A stretch of DNA of 64,000 bases from Candidatus Avimonas caecicola (GCA_904419875.1 CAJFTG010000003.1:38044-102043), one strand, 5' to 3'. Shown: positions 46,700-56,998, counted from the first letter of the stretch. Numbers and translations are program-made. Notes: generated by a model not told the origin, from the letters alone.

Positions 46700-46729
46700 G
46701 CCCGGCTCCCGCTGCTTCGGGAGCCGGGC
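46700..46729. terminator. Strong hairpin between secY and adk
   Basis: GCCCGGCTCCCG and CGGGAGCCGGGC pair around CTGCTT. No T-run follows, so it is more likely an RNA-processing or stability element, or a partial terminator, than a full stop. Confidence 0.45.
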
Positions 46730-46774
46730 AGGGCGGGACCTTCCGCACGCAGCAACGGAAAGGAATGGTTGCCA

Positions 46775-47413
46775 ATGAAGCTTATACTTCTCGGAGCCCC
46801 CGGCGCCGGAAAAGGCACCCAGGCGGAAATCATCAGCGAAACCCTGAAAATCCCCACAATCTCCACGGGTAATATTATCCGTGAAGCGCTGAAAAGCGGC
46901 ACGGAGATGGGAAAGAAAGCCAAGGAATACACCGAATCCGGCCGGCTGGTCCCGGATGATGTTGTTATCGGCATCATCAAAGACCGCCTGGCGCAGCCCG
47001 ACTGCCGGGACGGCTTCATCCTCGACGGCTTTCCCCGCACCATCCCCCAGGCCGAGGCTCTTGACCGGATGGGGATCGAGATCGACCGCGTCATCGACAT
47101 TGAAGTGGCCGACGAGACGATTACCCGCCGCGTATCGGGACGCCGTGTCTGCCCCTCCTGCGGGGCCTCCTACCATGTGGACTACAAGCGCCCCACGGTG
47201 GAGGACATCTGCGACAAGTGCGGCGACACCCTTGTTCAGCGCAAGGATGACCAGCCCGAAACCGTGCGCGAACGCCTGCATGTTTATCATGAACAGACCG
47301 AGCCGTTGAAAACCTACTATGCGGCCAAGAACAAGCTTTTTGTTGTGGAAGGCCAGGAAGAAGTGGCGGATACCACCCGCCTGACGCTGGCCGCCATTGA
47401 GGCGCTGTCATGA
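46775..47413 (+). CDS. adk: Adenylate kinase
   Basis: 212 residues. P-loop GAPGAGKGT (7-15), DGFPRT, and a zinc-binding LID with Cys126, Cys129, Cys146 and Cys149 as in Gram-positive forms. It balances AMP, ADP and ATP. It overlaps map by four bases (ATGA). Confidence 0.97.
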   Translation: MKLILLGAPGAGKGTQAEIISETLKIPTISTGNIIREALKSGTEMGKKAKEYTESGRLVPDDVVIGIIKDRLAQPDCRDGFILDGFPRTIPQAEALDRMGIEIDRVIDIEVADETITRRVSGRRVCPSCGASYHVDYKRPTVEDICDKCGDTLVQRKDDQPETVRERLHVYHEQTEPLKTYYAAKNKLFVVEGQEEVADTTRLTLAAIEALS

Positions 47414-48156
47414 TTTCGATTAAAAACAAGCGGGAGCTGCAGGCGATGAAGGAAGCCTGCGTCATTTCCGCAAGGGCGTTAAAGCTGGCGGGAGAAGCCG
47501 TTCAGCCCGGCGTCACCACGGCCGAAATCGACCGGGAGGTGCGGCGGTATATCGAAAGCCAGGGCGCCAAGCCCAGCTTTCTGGGATACGGCGGATTCTC
47601 CGGCAGCGCATGCATTTCGATCAACAACGAGGTCATCCACGGCATACCCGGCAAGCGCGTGATTAAAGCCGGCGACATCGTCAGCGTGGACGTCGGCGCG
47701 TTTTACAACGGCTTCCACGGCGACAACGCCGCCACTTTCGCCGCCGGGGAGGTTTCCCCCGAGGCGAAGGCCCTGATGGACGCCACCCGCGAAAGCCTTT
47801 ACGAAGGCATTAAAGCGGCGCGGGCGGGCAACCGGGTCGGCGATATCGGCGCGGCTGTTCAGCGGTATGTCGAGGTGCGCGGTTACTCGGTTGTACGGCA
47901 GTTCGTCGGCCACGGAGTAGGCGCGAACCTGCATGAAGACCCCAGCGTACCCAATTTCGGTACGCCCGGACGAGGCCCCCGGCTCCTGCCGGGGATGACC
48001 ATTGCCATTGAGCCGATGGTCAACGCCGGCGTCAGCGATGTCAAAATCCTGAGCGACGGCTGGACCACCGTGACGGCGGACGGAAAGCTGTCCGCCCATT
48101 TCGAGCATTCCGTCGCCATCACCCCCGACGGTCCCGTCATTCTGACGCTGCCGTAA
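47410..48156 (+). CDS. map: Methionine aminopeptidase, type I
   Basis: 248 residues. Metal ligands are seen in VSVDVGAFYNGFHGDNAATF (two aspartates), GHGVGANLHEDP (histidine), IAIEPMV (glutamate) and FEHSVAI (glutamate). It removes the start methionine from new proteins. No N-terminal zinc finger extension. Confidence 0.97.
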   Translation: MISIKNKRELQAMKEACVISARALKLAGEAVQPGVTTAEIDREVRRYIESQGAKPSFLGYGGFSGSACISINNEVIHGIPGKRVIKAGDIVSVDVGAFYNGFHGDNAATFAAGEVSPEAKALMDATRESLYEGIKAARAGNRVGDIGAAVQRYVEVRGYSVVRQFVGHGVGANLHEDPSVPNFGTPGRGPRLLPGMTIAIEPMVNAGVSDVKILSDGWTTVTADGKLSAHFEHSVAITPDGPVILTLP

Positions 48157-48171
48157 AGGAAGGTGGAAGGA

Positions 48172-48441
48172 TTGCTGCACAGAGGCCAGGTTGTCCTTTC
48201 GTCGGCCGGACGAGACCAGGGAGGGCGGATGGCGGTGTTGGGCGAGGCCCCGGACGGCGGCTTTTTCGTGGCCGATGGCCGGCGGAGGCCGGTTCAGCAT
48301 CCCAAGCGGAAAAACCCGCGCCATCTGACACCGACCGGCTGTACGGTCAGCGAGGCTTCAATGGCGACCAACCGTGAATTGCGCCGTGCGCTTGCCGCCC
48401 TGGGGGCGGCCGCGCCGGACTCATCACCGGAGGGAGGTTAA
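48172..48441 (+). CDS. KOW-domain RNA-binding protein
   Basis: About 89 residues. HRGQVVLSSAGRDQGGRMAVLGEAPDGGFFVADG matches the L14e/KOW-like protein that clostridia carry between map and infA. The role is unknown; a ribosome link is assumed from context. The start is uncertain: TTG 48172 has AAGGTGG at a fair distance, and GTG 48163 is the alternative. Confidence 0.75.
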   Translation: MLHRGQVVLSSAGRDQGGRMAVLGEAPDGGFFVADGRRRPVQHPKRKNPRHLTPTGCTVSEASMATNRELRRALAALGAAAPDSSPEGG

Positions 48442-48444
48442 CCG

Positions 48445-48663
48445 ATGTCGAAAGCGGACGTTATCGAATTGGAAGGCACCGTCGTCGAGGCCCTGCCGAA
48501 CGCCACGTTCCAGGTGAAGCTCGCGAACGGGCATGTGATTCTGGCCCATATATCCGGCAAGCTGCGGATGAATTTCATCCGCATCCTGCCCGGCGACAAG
48601 GTGACGGTGGAAATGTCCCCGTACGACCTGACCAAAGGCCGGATTACCTGGCGGACGAAGTAA
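48445..48663 (+). CDS. infA: Translation initiation factor IF-1
   Basis: 72 residues, the whole length being the S1-like OB fold ([46 protein letters not shown]). GGAGGTTAACC precedes the ATG. Confidence 0.97.
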   Translation: MSKADVIELEGTVVEALPNATFQVKLANGHVILAHISGKLRMNFIRILPGDKVTVEMSPYDLTKGRITWRTK

Positions 48664-48739
48664 GCGGCCGCCTTGTGCCGGCAATCGGATGTATCTGAAG
48701 GCCGGGGCCGCCGCGTCCCGGCAGAATGGAGGTTCCATC

Positions 48740-48853
48740 ATGAAAGTCAGACCTTCTGTGAAGAAAATCTGCGAAAAATGCAAGATCATCAAGCGCAAGG
48801 GCCGCGTGATGGTCATTTGTGAAAACCCGAAGCATAAACAGCGTCAGGGTTAA
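48740..48853 (+). CDS. rpmJ: 50S ribosomal protein L36
   Basis: A 37-residue gene: [20 protein letters not shown], then [15 protein letters not shown]. Cysteines 11, 14 and 27 plus a histidine form the zinc ribbon of the C+ type. AATGGAGG precedes the ATG. Its place between infA and rpsM is the standard one. Confidence 0.95.
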   Translation: MKVRPSVKKICEKCKIIKRKGRVMVICENPKHKQRQG

Positions 48854-48950
48854 AGACCGACGTGCCCGCCGCGGCCGCCCGGCCGGACGGGTCCCATGTC
48901 TCATTCATTGCGCCGCCCCGACGCGGCGCAACCGAAAGGAAGGATAATTT

Positions 48951-49319
48951 ATGGCGCGTATTGCTGGTGTTGACCTGCCCAGAGACAAACGCATTGAGAT
49001 CGGCCTGACCTATATCTTCGGGATTGGCCGCAAGTCGGCGAACGACATCCTCGCGGCGACCGGCGTCAATCCGGATATCCGGGTGCGGGACCTCACCGAG
49101 GACGACGTTTCCAAGCTGAGAGAGTATATCGACCACAACTACACCGTGGAAGGCGACCTCCGCCGGGACGTCGCTTTCGACATCAAGCGGCTGATTGAGA
49201 TCGGCAGCTACCGCGGCCTGCGTCACCGCAAGGGCCTGCCGGTCCGCGGCCAGCGCTCCAAGACCAACGCCCGTACCCGCAAAGGTCCGAAGAAGACCAT
49301 TGCCAACAAGAAGAAATAA
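48951..49319 (+). CDS. rpsM: 30S ribosomal protein S13
   Basis: 122 residues ([30 protein letters not shown], then [23 protein letters not shown]). The tail contacts P-site tRNA. Confidence 0.97.
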   Translation: MARIAGVDLPRDKRIEIGLTYIFGIGRKSANDILAATGVNPDIRVRDLTEDDVSKLREYIDHNYTVEGDLRRDVAFDIKRLIEIGSYRGLRHRKGLPVRGQRSKTNARTRKGPKKTIANKKK

Positions 49320-49334
49320 CGAGGAGGTAGAAGA

Positions 49335-49742
49335 ATGGCTGCTGCTAAAACTGCCGCGCGCAAGGGTGTGACCCGCCGCCGCAAGGAGCGCAAAAACATC
49401 GAACGCGGCGCGGCGCATATCCAGTCCACGTTTAACAATACCATCGTTACCATCACCGACACGCAGGGCAATGCGCTTTCCTGGGCCAGTGCCGGCGAGC
49501 TGGGCTTCCGCGGGTCGCGGAAATCCACCCCCTTCGCCGCGCAGACGGCGGCGGAAACGGCCGCCCGCGCCGCGATGGAGCACGGGCTGAAGACCGTGGA
49601 AGTGTATGTCAAGGGCCCCGGCGCCGGCCGTGAAGCCGCGATCCGCGCCCTTCAGGCCGCCGGTCTCGAGGTCAACCTGATCAAAGACGTGACCCCGGTT
49701 CCCCACAACGGCTGCCGTCCTCCCAAGAGAAGACGCGTATAA
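49335..49742 (+). CDS. rpsK: 30S ribosomal protein S11
   Basis: 135 residues ([26 protein letters not shown], ending [17 protein letters not shown]). Confidence 0.97.
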   Translation: MAAAKTAARKGVTRRRKERKNIERGAAHIQSTFNNTIVTITDTQGNALSWASAGELGFRGSRKSTPFAAQTAAETAARAAMEHGLKTVEVYVKGPGAGREAAIRALQAAGLEVNLIKDVTPVPHNGCRPPKRRRV

Positions 49743-49773
49743 ATGATGAGTGCAAACAGGAGGTGCAACCAAC

Positions 49774-50400
49774 ATGGCTAGATATACCGGTCCGGTGTGC
49801 AGACTCTGCCGCCGCGAAGGTCAGAAACTGTTTTTGAAGGGCGAGCGCTGCTACTCGAAGAAGTGCGCGGTGGACCGCCGCACCTACGCCCCCGGCCAGC
49901 ACGGCCAGGGCCGCAAGAAGGTGTCCGAATACGGCCGGCAGCTGCGCACCAAGCAGTACGCCCGCCGTTACTACGGCGTGCTGGAGGGCCAGTTCCGCCA
50001 CTATTTTGAGATGGCGGAGAAGATGCCCGGCGTTACCGGTGAAAACCTGCTCCGTCTGCTGGAGTCCCGGCTGGACAACGTGATTTACCGTCTGGGTCTG
50101 GCCAGCTCCCGTGCGGAAGCGCGTCAGCTGGTGCTGCACGGCCATTACACCGTCAACGGCCGCAAGGTGAATATCCCGTCCTTCCTGACTAAGGTGGGGC
50201 AGGTTATCGCGGTCAAGGACGGAAGCCGGCAGAAGGAAAAGCTCAAGGCGATTGTGGAGGCGAATTCTTCCCGCCCGATCCCGAAGTGGCTGGAACTCAA
50301 TCGCGAAACCCTGGAAGCGAAGGTAGTCGCTGTGCCGAACCGCGAGGACATCGACCTGCCGATCGAGGAAACCCTCATTGTCGAGCTGTACTCGAAGTAA
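49774..50400 (+). CDS. rpsD: 30S ribosomal protein S4
   Basis: 208 residues. The N-terminus [36 protein letters not shown] carries four cysteines, a zinc-finger form seen in many bacteria. An S4 RNA-binding domain lies at about 95-160 ([32 protein letters not shown]). S4 often represses the alpha operon. Confidence 0.97.
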   Translation: MARYTGPVCRLCRREGQKLFLKGERCYSKKCAVDRRTYAPGQHGQGRKKVSEYGRQLRTKQYARRYYGVLEGQFRHYFEMAEKMPGVTGENLLRLLESRLDNVIYRLGLASSRAEARQLVLHGHYTVNGRKVNIPSFLTKVGQVIAVKDGSRQKEKLKAIVEANSSRPIPKWLELNRETLEAKVVAVPNREDIDLPIEETLIVELYSK

Positions 50401-50519
50401 GGCCGGAGTCAGCGCACGCTGCCTCCGTACGACCACTCACTGCGGACGTGGGCGGTTGCCCGGCCTGACCGCCGCGGCAATCGTCTCCGGTTTCCGCCTT
50501 CAACAAGGAGGGTTTACGA

Positions 50520-51473
50520 ATGATTGAGATCGAAAAGCCCAGAATCGAAGCAGGGGATGCCGCTGCCGACGGGACTTACGGCAAATTCGTCGTGGAACCG
50601 CTGGAGCGGGGGTACGGAACGACGCTTGGCAACAGCCTGCGCCGCGTCCTGCTGTCGTCGCTGCCCGGCGTGGCGGTCACCTCGGTGAAAATCGACGGGA
50701 TCCTGCATGAATTCTCCACCATCGAAGGCGTAAAAGAAGACGTAACCGAAATCATCCTGAACATCAAGGGGCTTACCGCCAAAATTACCGGCGACGGTCC
50801 CAAGGTGGTTTATATTGAAGCCGAGGGCGCGGGCGAGGTCAACGCCGGCTCGATCAAATGCGACAGCGAGGTGGAAATCCTCAACCCCGACATGCACATC
50901 GCCACCCTGGGGGAAGGCGCCCGGCTGTATATGGAAATCACGCTCGACAAAGGCCGCGGCTATGTTCCGGCCGACCGGAACAAGCAGCTGATGAATCCTG
51001 TGATCGGCGTGATCCCGGTGGATTCGATTTACACCCCGGTGGTAAAGGTGAACTACACCGTGGAAAACACCCGTGTGGGGCAGATCACCGACTACGACAA
51101 GCTGACCCTGGAGGTGTGGACCAACGGCACCATCTCCGCAAAAGAAGCCGTTTCTCTGGGCGCGAAAGTGCTCACCGAGCATCTGAACCTGTTTGTGGAT
51201 CTCTCCGGCGAAACCTATGCCGGCGACTCCATCATGGTGGAAAAGGATGACAAGGGGAAGGAAAAGGTTCTTGAAATGACGATCGAGGAGCTGGACCTGT
51301 CGGTCCGTTCCTTCAACTGCCTCAAGCGCGCGGGCATCAACACCGTGGAGGACCTGATCAACAAGTCGGAGGACGACATGATGAAGGTCCGCAACCTCGG
51401 CCGCAAGTCGCTGGAGGAAGTCGTGAACAAGCTGGCGTCCCTGGGTTTTACCCTCCATTCGGACGAGGAATAA
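50520..51473 (+). CDS. rpoA: RNA polymerase alpha subunit
   Basis: 317 residues. The assembly domain has [20 protein letters not shown]. The C-terminal domain that binds promoters and activators has [24 protein letters not shown] and [20 protein letters not shown] before the ATG. Confidence 0.97.
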   Translation: MIEIEKPRIEAGDAAADGTYGKFVVEPLERGYGTTLGNSLRRVLLSSLPGVAVTSVKIDGILHEFSTIEGVKEDVTEIILNIKGLTAKITGDGPKVVYIEAEGAGEVNAGSIKCDSEVEILNPDMHIATLGEGARLYMEITLDKGRGYVPADRNKQLMNPVIGVIPVDSIYTPVVKVNYTVENTRVGQITDYDKLTLEVWTNGTISAKEAVSLGAKVLTEHLNLFVDLSGETYAGDSIMVEKDDKGKEKVLEMTIEELDLSVRSFNCLKRAGINTVEDLINKSEDDMMKVRNLGRKSLEEVVNKLASLGFTLHSDEE

Positions 51474-51569
51474 GGCCCTCTTCGGCGCCCCCTGTGTTTG
51501 GACAATGACCCATAATTCCGTTTATTCCGTGTTCGTCGGCATAAACCGGAGGAAAAGGAGTGAATTCAC

Positions 51570-51911
51570 ATGCCTGGTACCAGAAAGCTCGGCCGTCCTA
51601 CGGCTCACCGCACTGCGATGCTCAGAGCGATGGTCACCTTCCTGCTTGAGAAGGGCCGCATTGAAACCACGGTCACCCGCGCCAAAGAGGTGCGCTCTCT
51701 GACCGAAAAGATGATTACGATCGCCAAGAATCCCACCCTGGCGAATAAACGCCTGATTTTCTCCTTCATCACCAAGGAGAGCGTTGCCAAGAAGCTGTTT
51801 GACGAAATTGCACCGAAATATGCGGACTGCAACGGTGGCTATACCCGGATTGTCAAGACGGGCCCCCGCCGCGGCGACGCTGCGGAGATGGCGATTATTG
51901 AGCTGAAGTAA
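51570..51911 (+). CDS. rplQ: 50S ribosomal protein L17
   Basis: 113 residues ([39 protein letters not shown]). Last gene of the cluster, followed at once by a very strong terminator. Confidence 0.97.
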   Translation: MPGTRKLGRPTAHRTAMLRAMVTFLLEKGRIETTVTRAKEVRSLTEKMITIAKNPTLANKRLIFSFITKESVAKKLFDEIAPKYADCNGGYTRIVKTGPRRGDAAEMAIIELK

Positions 51912-51948
51912 CCGGCGGCGGGGCTTCCCGTCCGGCTGTGTTCTTCCC

Positions 51949-52005
51949 GGCCAAGCAGGCGGCGCAAAGGAGATTTCCTTTGCGCCGCCTGCTTGGCCTT
52001 TTTTG
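51949..52005 (+). terminator. Terminator of the ribosomal protein cluster
   Basis: A 22-bp perfect stem (GGCCAAGCAGGCGGCGCAAA and its complement, loop AGATTT) followed by TTTTTTGC. Confidence 0.92.
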
Positions 52006-52323
52006 CTTGCCGCTTTGTCCGGGACGGCGGGCGGGGAATAAACAGGAATAAACAGAAATAAACAGGAAGAGACAGGAAGAAACAGGAGGAGGGGGAGAGG
52101 GCAGGAAGAGGACAGAAAAGGACAGGAAAAGGGTAGGAAAAGGGTAGGAAAAGGGCAGGAAAAAAGCTGGGGGAGAGGAGAGATGGGGGGAGGGGGAAGG
52201 GAAGCGAAGAGGGGGAGAGAGGAAGAGAGGGGAATAGAGTGGGAAGCGGGGAAGGAGGGGGAAGGAGGGGAAAGGAGGGGGAAAAAGAGAAGAAAGGGAG
52301 ACGGGAAGACGGGCGGAAAACAA
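52006..52323 (+). repeat. Purine-rich low-complexity tract
   Basis: Nearly 290 bases of almost pure A and G on the plus strand. It starts with AATAAACAGG-like units, goes on to AGGAAAAGGGTAGG-like units and then to GGAGAGGAAGGGG runs. No gene is supported on either strand; open frames are compositional. The rest of the rplQ-to-DUF4838 gap holds only the two terminators. Confidence 0.75.
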
Positions 52324-52372
52324 AAAGGCCCGGGGAATGCGTCCGATTCCTGAACGCATTCCCCGGGCCTTT
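52324..52372. terminator. Bidirectional terminator
   Basis: AAAGGCCCGGGGAATGCG and CGCATTCCCCGGGCCTTT pair around a 13-base loop. Lies between the convergent rplQ and DUF4838 genes and serves the latter. Confidence 0.85.
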
Positions 52373-52419
52373 CCCGGCTTTCCTGGTCTCCTTGGTTTCC
52401 CGGAAAGCCGACCGGGGGT

Positions 52420-54240
52420 TTAAACCATGTCGATGGCATAACGGGCCCGCTGCCACAGAGCAAACTGATTTTCCATCCGCTCCCGCTGCTGAGGCGTCAC
52501 GTCGTCGTAAAGGGACGTTGCATTTTCGATGATTGCCTGGATCTGTTCCACCCGCTCGGGAGGGTACACCTCGCTGGGCTTGGGGGGGACCCAGCAGATA
52601 CTGCTTGCCTGGCAGTCCTCGCTGCTGTCCGCCAGCGCCTTATAGTACAGGAACATCGCTTCGGCCGCGCTGCCGTACAGCTTGTGGCAGGCGTCAAGCA
52701 GCAGCTGCTCCCCAGTCAGGCTGTCATCCCAGCAGCCCTTGGCCGCCACGTACCAGAGCGGCCATCGCAGGGGAAAGCTTTCGGCCGTTTCCCGGTAGGA
52801 GGCCAACGGACCGTGGTCATAAAAGACATAGGAAACGCCGTTTTCCTTCCAAAGAGCCTGGTTGCGGGTAGCGACGTTCCCCTGCACCCAGGGGATATCC
52901 TCCCAATAGGCGTTTTCCGCGGCGATGCAGTACCATTCCCAGATGGAGATCTGCTGAAGCGATGCCTTCCCGATGAATTCCCGGAAATTGCCGAGCCAGG
53001 ACTGGGTGTAGGTGTTATGGGTGATGGCGTTATAGCCGAGTATGTCCTGCTCCCGTTCCAGCGGGGCGGTCATGCCGGTTTCCCGGCAGAACATGACCTC
53101 CACGTTCGGATGCGCCGTAACGTTTTCGGGCGGGAAGTAATTGTTGTGGTAGCTTAAAATCGAAAACAGCACGTGCGGATACTTTTCCGAGACAATCGCG
53201 GCCACCCGGTTGGCAAAAAGGAGCAGTTGGTCGGTCGCATTCCCGACGGCGGCGCAGGCTTCGCATTCGCACCACCCCTCCTCCCAGCCGTCGTTGGCGG
53301 CCAGGGAATAGGTGGTAAGGGTCGGGTTGGCGTCCAGCTGAAGCAGTACTTTTTCAGCCACCTCCGCTGCCAGCTCCGGGTTGGTGTAATCATACTGCCA
53401 CCAGCTTTCGGCGAAGGGGTCACGCTGCCCGTCCACCAGGGCGAACCATTCGGGATGCTTTTGCCAATAGTCCTCCCGCGGGACCAGGGCCGGCAGGCCG
53501 TGCCCGGTCATCGTATTGTCCCCGCCGCCATACCAGCGGGCGGCGATTTCCGGGCATGCGCCCAGCACCCGCGTCCGCCGGGAACGAAACAGCGGCGTGT
53601 GCTCCACCTCCAGCTCCCCGATTGCCAGGGTCGGATGGGAGGGGAGCGCCCACCACAGCTCATCCGGGCCGTACCAGCCGCAGCCCAGATACTCCAACAG
53701 CATGGTGACGGCAAACTGGGTGCCGGTGTAGAGCTCGTCGTCGTTGCCCAGCAGGACGAGGAAATTCCCTTCCCGTCGGAGAAGCACCTTTTCCCCGTTG
53801 GGATAGCCGGTCGGCTGCGTGATGCCCAGCGCCGCCGTCTGCCGGGTCGGACCGACCAGGAGGCAGTTTTCCGCCGCCGGCTCCTCCGAATCGAGGCAGA
53901 GGGGGATAGAGGCGCCGGTTATGCGGTTTAAATGGGCCTGCAAGTCCTCGGCCGCCGTCCGCACCTTGTCGGTGGCATTGTGCGGGATGACGATGGCGGC
54001 GTAAGCGACGCCGTCCCGGGCGATCAGAAAGTCCGAAGCGTCCGGTTCGGTAACCAGCACTGTGTTCTCCGGCAGCGTCGGGATTTCGGCGGAAACGCCC
54101 GGCGCGCGGGGTCCCTCTTCCGCGGAAGGAGCGGAAGAGGCGCCGTTCCCGGACCGGCAGGAGGTGAGCGAAAAGAGGGCGCCGCCGGTGAGCAGCAGCG
54201 CACAGAGCCGTCTGGCTGGTTTTGCCTTTATGCCGTTCAT
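52420..54240 (-). CDS. DUF4838 lipoprotein
   Basis: 606 residues. A lipoprotein signal peptide (ALLLTGGALFSLTSC, lipid-bearing Cys28) and a serine/proline-rich linker are followed by an alpha/beta domain (residues about 75-190, IVIPHNATDKVRTAAEDLQAHL) of the kind that precedes glycosidase domains. A central TIM-barrel-like DUF4838 region (YWQKHPEWFALVDGQRDPF, SLAANDGWEEGWCECEAC) ends in a helical region. The family is thought to act on glycans on the cell surface; its reaction is not established. It forms a single-gene unit. Confidence 0.8.
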   Translation of the reverse strand: MNGIKAKPARRLCALLLTGGALFSLTSCRSGNGASSAPSAEEGPRAPGVSAEIPTLPENTVLVTEPDASDFLIARDGVAYAAIVIPHNATDKVRTAAEDLQAHLNRITGASIPLCLDSEEPAAENCLLVGPTRQTAALGITQPTGYPNGEKVLLRREGNFLVLLGNDDELYTGTQFAVTMLLEYLGCGWYGPDELWWALPSHPTLAIGELEVEHTPLFRSRRTRVLGACPEIAARWYGGGDNTMTGHGLPALVPREDYWQKHPEWFALVDGQRDPFAESWWQYDYTNPELAAEVAEKVLLQLDANPTLTTYSLAANDGWEEGWCECEACAAVGNATDQLLLFANRVAAIVSEKYPHVLFSILSYHNNYFPPENVTAHPNVEVMFCRETGMTAPLEREQDILGYNAITHNTYTQSWLGNFREFIGKASLQQISIWEWYCIAAENAYWEDIPWVQGNVATRNQALWKENGVSYVFYDHGPLASYRETAESFPLRWPLWYVAAKGCWDDSLTGEQLLLDACHKLYGSAAEAMFLYYKALADSSEDCQASSICWVPPKPSEVYPPERVEQIQAIIENATSLYDDVTPQQRERMENQFALWQRARYAIDMV

Positions 54241-54316
54241 AGAGTACAGCCTCCCCAGAACGTGGACAGCCTGCTTGTATAAATCCGGCCGAGGCTATCC
54301 ACTTGAAACTATACAA

Positions 54317-54345
54317 ATTATAGGGAAGGCGCCGGCGGAGAACAA
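54317..54345 (-). promoter_or_regulatory. Promoter of the DUF4838 gene
   Basis: On the minus strand TTGTTC (54345-54340), 17 bases, TATAAT (54322-54317), about 75 bases before the start codon. Confidence 0.6.
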
Positions 54346-55160
54346 GGCGCAAATTTGCGGACCGGGCGGTGTAAATATGCTGTTTTCTGCCGTGGCGGCA
54401 GAAAGGGAGGCAGGCGGGGAGGGAAAAACCGGGGGGGCGGAAAGCGGGGGATCAGGGGGAACAGGGGGAACAGGGGGGAACAGGAGAGATCAGGGGAACG
54501 GGAAGGGAAACCGGGGAGATTGTGAATAGAGAGAAGGGAGCAAAGGGAGCAAAGAGAGCAAAAGACGCAAGAGTGAATAGGGGGGGTAAAACCGATAAAA
54601 GGTGAAAATGGACGAAAAGAAATGGGGACGTTCCCCGCCGGCCCCCGGCCCCTTTTCCGCCCCTTACCCGCCCCGGGAGTCCCGCCTTCCCTGTTCTCTC
54701 CCGGATTTTCCCCGGCCGTCCTGTTCCCCCGGCTTCCCCTGCCTCCCTGCTCCCCAGTTCCTCCCGTTCCTCCTGTTCCTTCTGTTCCTCCTGTTCCTTC
54801 TGTTCCTCCTGCTGTTTCTGTTCCCCTTGCCCCTTCTGCCTCACCGGTTTACCCAGCTGACCCGACGCGCCTGGTCTATCTGGTCTATCTGGTCTACCCG
54901 GAATATCCGGAAGAATTCAAAGGGATTGGGGAGCGTCCGGGGAAGGCCTGCCCGACGGGAGGACGGCCGGGCGAAGGCGCGAGGAGGCCAAGGCGGGGGA
55001 AGGAGAAGAAAAGGGGAGTAAAGGGGGGGAACAGGGGAACAGGGTAACGGCGGAACAGAAGAGAAGGAGAGGGGAGGGAAAGGGGGGGAGCGTGGGAGGA
55101 AGGGCAGTAGGAGGGAAGGAGGAGGGAAGGCAGAGGGAAGGAGAAAGGAGCGCGGCACAT
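54346..55160. repeat. Alternating purine-rich and pyrimidine-rich tracts, no gene
   Basis: About 800 bases of low-complexity DNA. Purine-rich on the plus strand at 54400-54560 (GGGGGAACA repeated at 54451-54483), pyrimidine-rich at 54640-54840 (TTCCTCCTGTTCC-type units), a short TCTATCTGG repeat at 54872-54896, and purine-rich again at 54960-55150. The opposite biases could let distant parts pair. Open frames across it are biased peptides without start signals. Confidence 0.7.
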
Positions 55161-55306
55161 CTTAATATTTTCCAAACAGGTGGAAGGAGCTGCCCGCATA
55201 TGATATAATGCCGTTGAAGCGCGCCGCCGATACGGCCGGACAAAAGCCGGCGGGGGCGGCGCAGGGAGAGGGCTGGAGAGGGCCGGGAGAGGAGGCGGAG
55301 AAAAAT

Positions 55307-56122
55307 ATGGATGAAAAGAGAAAAGCGCCGGCGTTTGACGGCGTAAAGGAGACCGGCCGGTACATCCCGCCTGCCGGCGAGGACGATTCGCCTCGGGAGA
55401 GACGGCGCAGGCGGGATGCGGTTCGGTCCGCGCGGCGGCAGTTGGTCGGAAGCGCCGCGCTCCTGCTGACAGCGCTTGCCGTGGTGCTTGCCGCCATCCT
55501 GATTTTCCAGTCCGTCCGCCCCGGAGGCATGACCGGCCGCACGCTGCTGCACTACGACGGCCTGACCTATGAACAGGTCGAGGAAACGGAGGAGATGGCG
55601 GCGCTGGGGCTGACCCTCCCCCTGACGGACGAGGACTGCGGGACGCGGCTCGCCGTCCTCACCGACGGCGAATGGCAGGGGACCACGTTATACCGGCTGG
55701 AAGCCTGCGATACCCGCGCCCTGCTGGCGGCGGAAAAGGAAGGGGAAATCGCGCTATACCGCTTCTGCTATTTTGCCGACGGCGCGGACCATACCGGCGG
55801 GGAGGTGCTGGAGGTGGTCACCGACGGTACGACGCTGACCGGTGTGGACAGCTACGGCAGCACCGGCGGCTGGTCCCGCCTCCTGCGCAGCGGGGAAGAA
55901 CTGGCGCAGTTTGAAGCGGCTTTTTCCGCCCTGCGCCCGGCGGGTGACGCCGACTCCCTTCGGGAGCAGATGGAGCAGACCTCCTGGGACGCCATGCTGA
56001 CCCTGCGGTGCGGTAATGGCCTGACCTTTCACCTGAGCGTGTACAGCGAATTGCGGGCCGCCGCCGGTTTCCGCACGGTCTATCCCCTTTCGGAGGATTT
56101 TCTCGCCCTGATTTGCGAGTGA
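55307..56122 (+). CDS. Membrane-anchored protein of unknown function
   Basis: 271 residues. A charged cytoplasmic N-terminus (1-45), one membrane helix (about 46-70, LVGSAALLLTALAVVLAAILIF) and an extracytoplasmic domain with aspartate- and glutamate-rich beta segments. No family is recognised. ATG 55307 has GGAGGCGGAG upstream. A TATAAT at 55203-55208 may belong to its promoter. It stands alone, with a perfect terminator after it. Confidence 0.65.
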   Translation: MDEKRKAPAFDGVKETGRYIPPAGEDDSPRERRRRRDAVRSARRQLVGSAALLLTALAVVLAAILIFQSVRPGGMTGRTLLHYDGLTYEQVEETEEMAALGLTLPLTDEDCGTRLAVLTDGEWQGTTLYRLEACDTRALLAAEKEGEIALYRFCYFADGADHTGGEVLEVVTDGTTLTGVDSYGSTGGWSRLLRSGEELAQFEAAFSALRPAGDADSLREQMEQTSWDAMLTLRCGNGLTFHLSVYSELRAAAGFRTVYPLSEDFLALICE

Positions 56123-56233
56123 CCGCCGCACCGGCCGGCTGCGGTCCCCGTTCCCCGGCGCCGGGCCGGCCGCCTCTGAGGCAGGGGGCCGCTGAAAAGC
56201 CCCTTGTGCGGCGGTCCCGTGTGAACGGCGAAA

Positions 56234-56279
56234 CATTGGGAAAGGCGCCGCCGTATTTACGGCGGCGCCTTTCCCAATG
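56234..56279. terminator. Perfect 46-base palindromic terminator
   Basis: CATTGGGAAAGGCGCCGCCG and its exact complement, with almost no loop (ATTTA centre). It lies between convergent genes. The T-run is only TTT, so it may also be a cruciform or RNA stability element. Confidence 0.65.
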
Positions 56280-56298
56280 GCCGGCCCTTCCTGGGCGC

Positions 56299-56958
56299 CT
56301 AATGCTCCTGACGGCGGAGAATGCCGACGGAGATGCGCATGGAAACCAGCAGCGCCAAAACCAGCAGCACCCCCGCAAGCCAGGGGAGGGCGGTCAGCAG
56401 GGCGGGAGGGACCGCCAGATTCCGCCATACCGTCTCCGGTATCACAAACTGAAGGAGGGCGGCAGCCGCGGCCGGCACGGCGCAGACCAGCAGGATCATC
56501 AGCCGGCTTTTGTTCACCCCGAATTTGTAAAACAGAGGGAAGAGAATGGAGACCAGCAGCAGGGCGATACCCGCACTGATCAGGAAGGCGGACAGGGGCA
56601 CCTCCGGCGAAGCCTCTTCCGGTTCCCGGAAGGAGGACAGGACAAGCTGGAGCAGCGTGAGGATCGCCCCTCCCAGCGTCCCCACCAGCAGGGAGAGGAG
56701 ATACCGGGAAAGGACGACCCGGCTTGCCGGAAGCGGGGAGGCGGCCAGCAGCTTCCCAAAATTCACCTGTTCGTCGTAGGCGAAGCAGTTAGTGGACATC
56801 AAAAACATCAGGATAGAGAAAAGCGGTACGAAAGCCACCATACCGTCGGTGGTAAAGGAGAAAATGACAAAAAGGATCACCAGGTAGACCGCCACCATCC
56901 GTATCTGCTTTTTCATCAGCGACCAGTCCTTGCGCATCAGCCCTAAAATCGCGTTCAT
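56299..56958 (-). CDS. ABC-2 type permease
   Basis: 219 residues with about six membrane segments (VAVYLVILFVIFSFTTDGMVAFVPLFSILMFLM first). CFAYDEQVNFGKLLAASPLP is typical of short ABC-2 permeases of the YtrC/BcrB/PrsW-neighbour kind. It pairs with the ATPase upstream, 40 bases away. A longer N-terminus is rejected: AAGGAAGGG precedes ATG 56958. Confidence 0.78.
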   Translation of the reverse strand: MNAILGLMRKDWSLMKKQIRMVAVYLVILFVIFSFTTDGMVAFVPLFSILMFLMSTNCFAYDEQVNFGKLLAASPLPASRVVLSRYLLSLLVGTLGGAILTLLQLVLSSFREPEEASPEVPLSAFLISAGIALLLVSILFPLFYKFGVNKSRLMILLVCAVPAAAAALLQFVIPETVWRNLAVPPALLTALPWLAGVLLVLALLVSMRISVGILRRQEH

Positions 56959-56998
56959 TGCAACAGCCCTTCCTTTCTCGGGAGGGGAGCACGGCTTT

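Noticed and set aside
45229..47100. 623-codon minus-strand open frame over secY and adk
   Set aside because: Shadow of two conserved genes; its peptide is charged low-complexity sequence.
54452..55158. Several overlapping open frames of 100-140 codons
   Set aside because: They lie in purine or pyrimidine tracts, give repetitive peptides and lack start signals.
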